Source: an uncultured Ruegeria sp. (GTDB lineage Bacteria > Pseudomonadota > Alphaproteobacteria > Rhodobacterales > Rhodobacteraceae). From it: 64,000 nucleotides of DNA. The stretch is from NCBI RefSeq assembly GCF_947497005.1, contig NZ_CANMFF010000019.1:24175-88174 (forward strand). Direction: 5' to 3'. The translations under genes were made by a program, and so were the position numbers. Positions 56,415-64,000 of the stretch are shown here, piece after piece; the first letter of the stretch is position 1, and each line of letters opens with the position of its first letter. Below the pieces are notes generated by a model. It ran no database searches. It was not told the DNA's origin and saw nothing but the letters and a program-made list of their open reading frames with translations.

Positions 56415-57619
56415 CCGACACAGACGTCCGGCTGACATTCAAATGGGTTGATGGGGTCAAGGGCCTTGAACGCATGGCCCATGCGTGGGCCACACTGGCC
56501 CGGCAGACCGGCGCGGACATCTATGCCACCCCGGTCTGGGTCCTCACCTGGTGGGCCCATTTTGGACGCGGCAAAACACTTCGGACCCTTGTGGCGCACG
56601 ACGCTCAGGGGAAGCTGGTCGCCTTGCTCCCGTTCATGATCTATCCAGTTTGGCTGGGTCCTGTGAGGATCCGTATCGCCAAACTGGCAGCAACCGATCC
56701 CAACACGGTGATTTTCCAATTGGCCGCTACGGAAACCGCGCTAAAGAGCAGTTGTACCGAGGCTCTGAACGGCCTTCTCGGCGATGGCCGGGTGCATCTG
56801 GTCAGTTTCACCCCTGCCTCGGAACACGGCACCATGCTGGCTGCTATCCGCGATGGGGTAACCACGGCGCCGGGGCTGACCCTGACCGATACGCCCGCTG
56901 GCACCCATACGGTTTTTGAACTGCCCGATACGTTTGACAACTATCTTGCCAACCTGTCCAAGAAACGCCGGGGTCAGTATCGACGGGATCTGAAGCATCT
57001 ACAGGATGACCACGGCCTGACAACACAGATGGTCCATCCTGATGCGCATCAGTTCGGGGATTTTGTCGGCTTTCACAACCGGCAATGGCAGGAGGTTGGA
57101 AAAGGAGGCCATTTCGTGGACTGGCCTGGCAGCACCGCCTTCTACAGCGATCTGGCAGATGCCACCTTGCAGGGGCAAGAGACCTGGTTCGTCGAACAAC
57201 ATGGTCGAAACGGCCCTCTTGCCACTCAATTCTGTCTGGTCGCGGGGCAGACCTGCCATTGGCGGTTGCCCGCCAGATCAACCGACCCGGAGCTTGAGCG
57301 GCTCAGCCTTGGGAAAATCGGCTTGATCCAGATGATCGAACAACTGATCAGCGCGGGCGTGACGCGGATCGAGGCCGGGATTGGCGCATATGGTTACAAG
57401 CTGGTCTATGGCGGTGAATCGGTGCCCACTCATCGCCTGATCGCCTCAAGGCGATCAGGAATATCCCCGGTCTTGCTGAAGCTCTGCCTTGGCTGGTCGC
57501 GCCTATTGCATCTGGCCTATTACAGACTCTGGTTCGGCCGGATTGCGCCACGGCTGAGGGCAGTGATCCCGCTGAAACACACGTCGCTGTGGCCCAGTTG
57601 GATCAGAACAAGGATATGA
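56411..57619 (+). CDS. GNAT / CelD-BcsL-like (Acetyltransf_6) protein
   Basis: ATPVWVLTWWAHFGRGKTLRTLVAHDAQGKLVALLPFMIYP ... LSKKRRGQYRRDLKHL; GTG start overlaps GT2 stop (GTGA); track ORF is over-extended. Confidence 0.85.
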   Translation: MTDTDVRLTFKWVDGVKGLERMAHAWATLARQTGADIYATPVWVLTWWAHFGRGKTLRTLVAHDAQGKLVALLPFMIYPVWLGPVRIRIAKLAATDPNTVIFQLAATETALKSSCTEALNGLLGDGRVHLVSFTPASEHGTMLAAIRDGVTTAPGLTLTDTPAGTHTVFELPDTFDNYLANLSKKRRGQYRRDLKHLQDDHGLTTQMVHPDAHQFGDFVGFHNRQWQEVGKGGHFVDWPGSTAFYSDLADATLQGQETWFVEQHGRNGPLATQFCLVAGQTCHWRLPARSTDPELERLSLGKIGLIQMIEQLISAGVTRIEAGIGAYGYKLVYGGESVPTHRLIASRRSGISPVLLKLCLGWSRLLHLAYYRLWFGRIAPRLRAVIPLKHTSLWPSWIRTRI

Positions 57620-57626
57620 GGAGGAC

Positions 57627-58670
57627 ATGATCGCAGATCAACTCTTTGCACAGGTTCTCCCTGAAGAGGACTGGCCCGCCCTCAGCGCGTCGTTCCGGGA
57701 TCTGACCCTTGAACACAGCCTGACCTATGCCCGCGCGGCGGCCAGACGGATCGGGGCAGAGGCACAGTTTCTGATGCTGGCCACCCCGGACGGGCAGCCT
57801 GTTGCCGCTGCATGTCTGCGCATCAAACATGTTCCCGGTTTGCGGCGCGGCATTGCATGGCTTGCCGCCGGACCGCTGGTGCAGCATGTTGATCGGCCGG
57901 ACCCCGACACAGCAACACTGCGCGCTGTGCTGGTTGCGCTGCGTACGTATGCTCAGGAGAACGGGCATATCTTGCGCCTGCGGTTCCCGGCCACACCCTG
58001 GCATGATGTTGCCTTGCTGGATCAACTGGCCCACAGCGAAGGGTTTTTGCCCACCGATCGATCCCCCGCCTATCGGACCGTAGTCGTGGATTGCGAACAG
58101 AACGAAGACACGCTGATGCGTGCCCTGCACGGGAAATGGCGCAACCCCCTGCGCAATGCGCTGAAAGCCGGTCTTGACCTGGATATCGTACCGATTGCAC
58201 AAGCGGCCGACCGGTTTCATCCTATGTATACTGAGGTTCAGGCAGCCAAAGGCTTTCGACCGGATATCCCGCCAGAATTCTACTATACACTTCAGGGGTC
58301 GGATTTTGCTCATGAGGTTCTGTTTGCCCGCAAGGACGGGGCCGACATTGCCGCAATGACATTGGGCCGGGCTGGGTCGAATGCCGTCTACTTGTTCGGC
58401 GCCACTCTGGACACCGGGAGGCGCCTGAATGCCGGGCATTATCTGATGTGGCATTCCATACTGCGTTGTCGTGAACTGGGCCTGAAGTATTTCGATCTGG
58501 GCGGGATAGATCCTGAAGCCAATCCTTCCGTCACACGTTACAAGCTCCGCACAGGCGGCACAGAGCTGCGCGCGGCGGGCCCGTACGAGTTCCGCCCCAC
58601 CGGCGCAGCCTCTACCCTGATCAGCGTTGCCGAAACCGTTCACGCCCGTCTAAAGAAACTGCGCTCATGA
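57627..58670 (+). CDS. FemAB-like / peptidoglycan-bridge-type GNAT protein
   Basis: GKWRNPLRNALKAGLDLDIVPIAQAADRF ... LGLKYFDLGGIDPEANPSVTRYKLRTGGTEL. Confidence 0.88.
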   Translation: MIADQLFAQVLPEEDWPALSASFRDLTLEHSLTYARAAARRIGAEAQFLMLATPDGQPVAAACLRIKHVPGLRRGIAWLAAGPLVQHVDRPDPDTATLRAVLVALRTYAQENGHILRLRFPATPWHDVALLDQLAHSEGFLPTDRSPAYRTVVVDCEQNEDTLMRALHGKWRNPLRNALKAGLDLDIVPIAQAADRFHPMYTEVQAAKGFRPDIPPEFYYTLQGSDFAHEVLFARKDGADIAAMTLGRAGSNAVYLFGATLDTGRRLNAGHYLMWHSILRCRELGLKYFDLGGIDPEANPSVTRYKLRTGGTELRAAGPYEFRPTGAASTLISVAETVHARLKKLRS

Positions 58671-59347
58671 CAAGACCCATCGGCATCAACTTTCACGGCA
58701 TCGGAACGCCTGAGCGTCCTCTGGAGCCGGGCGAAGCCCCCTATTGGCTTTCAGTCGAGCAATTCGAACGGGTTCTGGACCGGATCGCCACAGCCCCCGA
58801 TACGAACCGGTTCACCATTACCTTCGATGACAGCAATCTTTCGGATCATGATATCGCCCTGCCAGCGCTGTCGGCCCGGGGGCTTCGGGCACGGTTCTTT
58901 GTCCTGACCGGGCGGATCGGGCAGGCCGGGTCATTGGATACCGGACATCTGCACGCATTGCAGGCCGCCGGCATGATAATCGGCAGCCATGGGGTCGACC
59001 ATCTTGCCTGGCCAACACTGGATGACGCCGTTCTGGTCCGAGAACTCAGCGAATCCCGCGCACAGTTGGAAACGATATGCGGCTGCCCGGTGGTCGAAGC
59101 GGGCATTCCCTTTGGCCGCTACGATACACGGGTGTTACGTGCGCTGCGCGATGCGGGCTACACTACGGCCTGGTCAAGCGACGGAGGCATCTGGCGCAAA
59201 AACGCATTTATACGCCCCCGCACATCGCTGCGCGAGGATATGAGCGATCAGGATTTGAAGGCGATCTTGTCGGGTCACATGCCGCTCGCGCGCCGCTTTC
59301 GGCGCGCATTGGGCATGACCCGTCGGCGCTGGACGACCACAGGTTAG
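58667..59347 (+). CDS. polysaccharide deacetylase family protein
   Basis: FTITFDDSNLSDHDIALPAL, GMIIGSHGVDHLAWPTL, VVEAGIPFGRYDTRVLRAL; ATGA overlap with upstream gene. Confidence 0.88.
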   Translation: MTRPIGINFHGIGTPERPLEPGEAPYWLSVEQFERVLDRIATAPDTNRFTITFDDSNLSDHDIALPALSARGLRARFFVLTGRIGQAGSLDTGHLHALQAAGMIIGSHGVDHLAWPTLDDAVLVRELSESRAQLETICGCPVVEAGIPFGRYDTRVLRALRDAGYTTAWSSDGGIWRKNAFIRPRTSLREDMSDQDLKAILSGHMPLARRFRRALGMTRRRWTTTG

Positions 59348-60708
59348 CGGGCGCGTGCGACGCGCCCGGTAGACAGCTCGCCAGGCAGGGCCTGAGAAAA
59401 CCGGGTATATCGCACCTTTTTGTCTGCCTGGTCGGCCTGTGCCTGATCCCCGTCCTGCCCGGATTCGTCACCCGCATCCAAAAACCAGACCCCCGCCCCA
59501 AGAAAGAACATCAAGAAACAGAACGTGGCGTCCCACAAATGCACCGTAACGGCTGACATGATCAGACCGAACAATGAGATCAGATATCCCAGACGGGCAT
59601 CCGCCGTCGCCCCACTGAGTTGCTTGCCCCCAACCCGGAAGAAAAGGATAGCCACTGCACCAACCAGCAGGAGCAACCCTGGAAGCCCGTGCCGCAAGGC
59701 GATCACAAGCCAGAAATTATCGACACTGCTTATTGTCCACATCCATGCTGGGCGGGTCCAGTCATTAAGGCCAATCCCAAATATTGGATTTCTCAGAACA
59801 TCGTCTGAGGCAAAATTGAAGATGTGAATTCGCATCCATGCTGTTCCGGGTGACAACGTGAAATGCGTGGCAAAGATCTGAAACATGCTCCGGTTGGATA
59901 ATATTTCACCTAAAAAAAACAGCACGCCAAATCCGATAATCAGAATTTTCCACTTGCTCTTGAGGAATTGAAAACACCAACTCCAAGCCATCAACATCAT
60001 CTGAATGATGACATTCAGAAAGGCACCCGATGAAAGCGAAAAGAAAACAACACCCGCGACAACGGATGTAAGGCTGGCCCTAGAATAGAACGATTTTCCC
60101 CATCCTAGAACATACCAAGTCAGCGCAAAAGCCGGTGCACAAAATACCCCGAACAGGATCGGGTGTGGCATTGTTGTCTGAGCTCGCATCAAACCCAACC
60201 GTGGCGGGAATTTCCACCCCTGCCAAGGATACACATTCAGGGCCTTGCCGAAGATATCCAGCAGCGGCGCTTTGCCCGTACTAGCCTCAAAAGCGGCAAA
60301 TGGCAGAAGGATCAACATAAGAATAAAGAAGCATTTCACGAAATACCTAAATGCTCCAAGATTGCGTATATATGTCCGGGCTATAAAATATGGTGCGAGA
60401 GTTTCGATCATGAACATCCCGATAAATTCCCACAGTGTCCCGAGGCCATGGTTCACGGCAAGAGAAAGCGCCGCCCAAAACGCAAAGCCAATGACCAGAA
60501 AATCGATTCCTCTAATCTTTCCGGCGCGACCGCTAAGCCAGCCAAAAACAGCGGGGAACATGAAGATGATCAAAATCGTCCGGTACCCGTTGAGCTTCAA
60601 CCCGCCCAAAAGAAAGAAGAATGGCATTGCAAAGGAAAATATCAAAAGCCCCAGCACAAGCGGCTTTGTCACCTCGGCTTTGGCTTTTGCTGATAGAAGC
60701 GTAGTCAT
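59344..60708 (-). CDS. O-antigen ligase / Wzy-like polymerase family membrane protein
   Basis: Polytopic; NPIFGIGLNDWTRPAWM ... VIALRHGLPGLLLLVGAVAILFFR typical of Wzy_C region; start MTTLLSAKAKAEV at 60708 or upstream 60750. Confidence 0.85.
   Translation of the reverse strand: MTTLLSAKAKAEVTKPLVLGLLIFSFAMPFFFLLGGLKLNGYRTILIIFMFPAVFGWLSGRAGKIRGIDFLVIGFAFWAALSLAVNHGLGTLWEFIGMFMIETLAPYFIARTYIRNLGAFRYFVKCFFILMLILLPFAAFEASTGKAPLLDIFGKALNVYPWQGWKFPPRLGLMRAQTTMPHPILFGVFCAPAFALTWYVLGWGKSFYSRASLTSVVAGVVFFSLSSGAFLNVIIQMMLMAWSWCFQFLKSKWKILIIGFGVLFFLGEILSNRSMFQIFATHFTLSPGTAWMRIHIFNFASDDVLRNPIFGIGLNDWTRPAWMWTISSVDNFWLVIALRHGLPGLLLLVGAVAILFFRVGGKQLSGATADARLGYLISLFGLIMSAVTVHLWDATFCFLMFFLGAGVWFLDAGDESGQDGDQAQADQADKKVRYTRFSQALPGELSTGRVARAR
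59348..59368. terminator. perfect inverted repeat at convergent gene junction (possible terminator)
   Basis: CGGGCGCGT-GCG-ACGCGCCCG, 9-bp stem, 3-nt loop, immediately 3' of the + strand stop; no U-tract. Confidence 0.45.
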
Positions 60709-60833
60709 CCAAATCTTTGCTCTCTTGTGACCGGGTTGGCTGAACCACATACATCCAGATGTTCACCTATGGACCGATCTACCTCATGGCCTGTCGACGC
60801 CAAGCCAGATGCCAACATTTCCGCTATCATGTC

Positions 60834-62108
60834 TTACCTGCGCGAAGGATATGTTTCCGCCAATGTCGACCCGGCTTGCAACTGATCGATCACCCCCCCC
60901 TGGCGCACACCGTATTCATTGTATCCGTTTCGGCGACCAATCGCATAATAGATGAACTCATTATCGTAATAGCCGCCTCGCGACGGGCTTTGATCCTGAA
61001 TGATTGCATTGTTGAGAACCACCCAATCGCGCTGCCCTTCATACCCTATTATCGGCGCCGTCGCATTCTGTTCGATCACCACGGATGTTGAATCCGATGA
61101 AATGTTGATGGTTGGAACTGAATGTCCTCCTGGAACATGGATTAATGTATTTTTTCGAACAGATATATTGTCCGAACCATGAATCGAGATGCCATGGATA
61201 TGACCATTGTAGATTATGTTGTTCTCGATCAGCACATTCCGGTGCCGCATTTGGCGGTCCCCTAGGTCCTGACCATCACCACCCGCCCAGATCGTTTGGG
61301 TGAAACCACCGACGCCCATGTCAAAAATATTGCCCCGGATAGTAATATTCATGCTTCCGCTTTTATTCGCACGCTGAATCTGGATCATGTCACGATGATC
61401 TTGTGAGCCGGCTTTGCTACCGAAATCGTGAAAATAGTTCCGCTCGACCCAGATGTCATCGACATTATCGAAAACCAAACCATCAGAACGGATCGAATGA
61501 ACATGACTGTCGGTAATACTGACCTCACTTGAATTGATTGCCATAATCCCCTTCCACCAGTTTTTGAATTCTGTATTCTCGATATCAACATCCGTTGTGT
61601 ATAGGATCAGCAGACCAAGCCCGGTACCATCACCATCAGCAAGTGTTTCTGTACCTTCAGCCTGATCTCCTCCAAAAACTGAGTTTGAAATTTTAACCTT
61701 ACTGCTGTTCTGAATAGCGAAGTAAGCAATGTGTTCCGGCTCTCCGCGCTTGAAAATGTAGTCAAAGTAGATGCCATCCAGATGAAGATTACTGGTCTCT
61801 TTGATCTCCATACGATTAAAGCAAGCTGGCTTTCGAGGATCTGCCGATCTAATCACGACAGCTGACGGAAATGCCTTGCCCAGCTTCAGAGTGCCATAGT
61901 TGCCGGGTGCAAGCAGATAGGTCTCACCGCCACGGGCATTCTGTAAAGCACCTGCTAGTGCAGCTGCGTCAGAAATGACCTGGCCTTCGGTCTGGGCCGT
62001 AAATCTGGGTTTGAAATGCTGTATATCGCAGGGCGTCTTCGCATGCAGGGCAGGGCTTAACAGCAGCAGGATCGTACCTGCCAGCGCAAGAATACGTGAT
62101 CTGGGCAT
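60834..62108 (-). CDS. secreted right-handed parallel beta-helix protein (PL6/epimerase-like fold)
   Basis: Sec signal MPRSRILALAGTILLLLSPALHA; repeated beta-helix turns SSEVSITDSHVHSIRSDGLVFDNVDDIWVERNYFHDFG ... QDHRDMIQIQRAN. Confidence 0.88.
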   Translation of the reverse strand: MPRSRILALAGTILLLLSPALHAKTPCDIQHFKPRFTAQTEGQVISDAAALAGALQNARGGETYLLAPGNYGTLKLGKAFPSAVVIRSADPRKPACFNRMEIKETSNLHLDGIYFDYIFKRGEPEHIAYFAIQNSSKVKISNSVFGGDQAEGTETLADGDGTGLGLLILYTTDVDIENTEFKNWWKGIMAINSSEVSITDSHVHSIRSDGLVFDNVDDIWVERNYFHDFGSKAGSQDHRDMIQIQRANKSGSMNITIRGNIFDMGVGGFTQTIWAGGDGQDLGDRQMRHRNVLIENNIIYNGHIHGISIHGSDNISVRKNTLIHVPGGHSVPTINISSDSTSVVIEQNATAPIIGYEGQRDWVVLNNAIIQDQSPSRGGYYDNEFIYYAIGRRNGYNEYGVRQGGVIDQLQAGSTLAETYPSRR

Positions 62109-62600
62109 GACGCACCTTTCTGATCTGCGGCCGTTCGAAAGCTTAGGCGAACCGCCGCATGCTGTCTATTGTGGCGCGCCTCGGATCTCATGACATTTCC
62201 GGGACACCGCCCGGGATCAAAGCGGTGCTTTTCCGGGCTGGCTTTCATTAAATCTGCAAGTTTCCGTTGGGGCACCGGGCAATTCATTGCCGACAGTTAT
62301 CAGAGATACGCAAGGACGCGCCGGAATAATGGCGATTATGTGTTCATTGTTGCTTAAAAGGAATCAGTTAGTCAAATACGCGGCAACCGCCAAGGGAAGT
62401 GGAACAATTCCCAGTATCGAGTATCGAGTTCACTCGGAAATGAAAGCGCAGGGGCAGAATTGTCCCCATACGGGCAACAATTTCCAAACATAGCCATATT
62501 TAGGCCACTCTGCCGCCCTCACGCGGCTGTTCCATTCGTCCTGGGTGTGCGGGAACTCGTGCGCTGCCACTCACAGCGCCTATGAAACAGAAGGTGAAAT

Positions 62601-64000
62601 ATGTCGACGACAATCACGGTAACCTCTGCGGCAGAGCTGAACCAGGCCTTGTCACAGGCGACAGGTGGGGAAACGATACTGCTTGCAGCTGGCGACTACG
62701 GCAAGCTCAGCCTGAACGGTACACAGTTTTCATCCTACGTAACGATTAAATCCGCTGATCCGAATGTGCCGGCAAGCTTTTCGGCGGTCGGCCTCAGCCA
62801 GGCATCAAATATCACGTTTGATACCATCTTGTTTGACTACACCGCCAGTTCCGGTGATCCAGAGCATCTAAGCGTTTTTAGCGTTTATAACAGCTCGAAT
62901 GTCACCTTCACCAACTCGGTCTTCGACGGCGATATTTCCAGCGGTACTGGCACCGGCACCGGTTTGCTCATCAACGGTTCCAGCAACATTGACATTAACA
63001 ACACCGAGTTCAAAAACTGGTGGAAGGCCGTCATCACCGTGAATACCAACGGCATTGATGTCACTGGCAACGATATTCATTCGATCCGATCAGATGGCCT
63101 AGTCTTCGACAACGTAGATAATATCAAGGTCGAGCAGAACTATATTCACGATTTCGGTGGTCTGGCCGGTTCCGGCGACCATCGCGACATGATTCAGATC
63201 CAGCGCGCCAATGGTAGCGGCAGCGACAACATCATCATTCGCGACAATGTCTTCGATATGGGCCAGGGGGATTTCACCCAAACCATTTGGGCTGGCGGCG
63301 ACGGCAAAGACACCAGCAATCCGAATGTCCAGCACAAAAACTTACTGATAGAAGGCAATGTAATTTACAATGGTCACCTCCACGGCATTTCTCTTTATGG
63401 CGTGGATGGATTGACGATCCGAAAAAACACTGTTCTGCACGTAGATGATAAGACTCTGACAGGTAGTGTCGAGGTGCCAGTCATTAACGTTTCGTCAGAT
63501 TCACAGAACGTCACGATCACCCAAAATATCACATCGCAGATTCTGGGGCATAATGGCCAGGCGGGCTGGACTGTTGCCGACAACGTCCTGATCAAGCCCA
63601 CCGAATACGACCAGCACTTTACCTACCAGGCTACGGCGCAGACGGACGGCTATAATCAGTACGTCGTCAAACCAGGAAGCCCGGCCGCTTTGCTCAGTGC
63701 AGGCTCTGACCTCGCAAACAGCATTTCGGGCACGTACTTTGATTGGCTGAATAGCAACGGGCATTCCGGGGCCGGTACGCCGTCTCAGCCCAATACCCCA
63801 ACGAACCCACCCAATATCGGATCGAACCCACCACCTGATACCGGGGGTGACCAACCCGCAACCGGGGGTGACCAGCCCACGACCGGGGATGACCAGCCCA
63901 CGACCGGGGATGACCAGCCCACAGCCGGGGATGACCAGCCCACAGCCGGGGACGACCAGCCCACAGCCGGGGATGACCAGCCCACAGCCGGGGACGACCA
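62601..64000 (+). CDS. right-handed parallel beta-helix protein without Sec signal, 3' end beyond window
   Basis: Manual translation MSTTITVTSAAELNQALSQATGGETILLAAGDYGKLSLNG ... NNTEFKNWWKAVITVNTNGIDVTGNDIHSIRSDGLVFDNVDNIKVEQNYIHDFG ... GDHRDMIQIQRANGSGS; open at window end, so missing from ORF track. Confidence 0.88.
   Translation, partial: MSTTITVTSAAELNQALSQATGGETILLAAGDYGKLSLNGTQFSSYVTIKSADPNVPASFSAVGLSQASNITFDTILFDYTASSGDPEHLSVFSVYNSSNVTFTNSVFDGDISSGTGTGTGLLINGSSNIDINNTEFKNWWKAVITVNTNGIDVTGNDIHSIRSDGLVFDNVDNIKVEQNYIHDFGGLAGSGDHRDMIQIQRANGSGSDNIIIRDNVFDMGQGDFTQTIWAGGDGKDTSNPNVQHKNLLIEGNVIYNGHLHGISLYGVDGLTIRKNTVLHVDDKTLTGSVEVPVINVSSDSQNVTITQNITSQILGHNGQAGWTVADNVLIKPTEYDQHFTYQATAQTDGYNQYVVKPGSPAALLSAGSDLANSISGTYFDWLNSNGHSGAGTPSQPNTPTNPPNIGSNPPPDTGGDQPATGGDQPTTGDDQPTTGDDQPTAGDDQPTAGDDQPTAGDDQPTAGDD
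63846..64000 (+). repeat. 21-bp tandem repeat, 7 full units + 8 bp, encoding (G/D)DQP(A/T)(T/A)G
   Basis: Units such as gatgaccagcccacagccggg at 63846, 63867, 63888, 63909, 63930, 63951, 63972; continues past window edge. Confidence 0.97.

Noticed and set aside
57603-58643. 346-aa minus-strand ORF
   Set aside because: Antisense to the FemAB-like gene, Cys/Gly-rich shadow composition.
62414-62427. GTATCGA x2 direct repeat
   Set aside because: Only two 7-bp copies; likely chance.
62868-63335. Small minus-strand ORFs
   Set aside because: Antisense to the beta-helix CDS, which runs open from 62601 to the window end with strong paralogue support.
63785-63985. GWSSPAV repeat protein on minus strand
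   Set aside because: Artefact of the reverse complement of the tandem repeat in the plus-strand beta-helix gene.
1-64000. CRISPR arrays, tRNA/rRNA genes, transposases, prophage genes
   Set aside because: None seen on reading both strands; the only regular repeat is the in-frame 21-bp array at the right edge.

Overview
The whole window reads as one large exopolysaccharide / cell-surface glycan locus of a GC-rich alphaproteobacterium; the VPLPA-CTERM signature suggests Rhodobacteraceae (lineage is inference). About 50 CDS are supported: glycosyltransferases (GT2, GT4), two Wzx-type flippases, an O-antigen ligase/polymerase-like protein, a Wzz-like chain-length protein, a BY-kinase-like ATPase, an ExeA-like AAA ATPase, an initiating sugar transferase, a Wza-like export protein, an outer-membrane beta-barrel and a PrsT-like TPR lipoprotein. 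Nucleotide-sugar genes include rfbF, several SDR epimerases, a UDP-sugar dehydrogenase, C-methyltransferase-like and DegT-like enzymes. There are three FemAB/GNAT-like proteins, two polysaccharide deacetylases, an asparagine synthase, a B12-binding radical SAM protein and an OmpR/histidine-kinase pair. The central theme is a protein-sorting system: an exosortase fused to an EpsI domain (XrtD type, ~45.0-46.6 kb) plus one visible VPLPA-CTERM substrate (~33.9-34.5 kb). The right end holds two divergent, full-length paralogous right-handed beta-helix proteins. One has a Sec signal peptide; the other lacks one and runs off the window in a 21-bp tandem repeat encoding (D/G)DQP(T/A)(T/A)G. I saw no tRNA, rRNA, CRISPR array or transposase. 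Many long antisense ORFs in the track are GC-driven shadows. All family calls are by eye from protein motifs; no database search was run.
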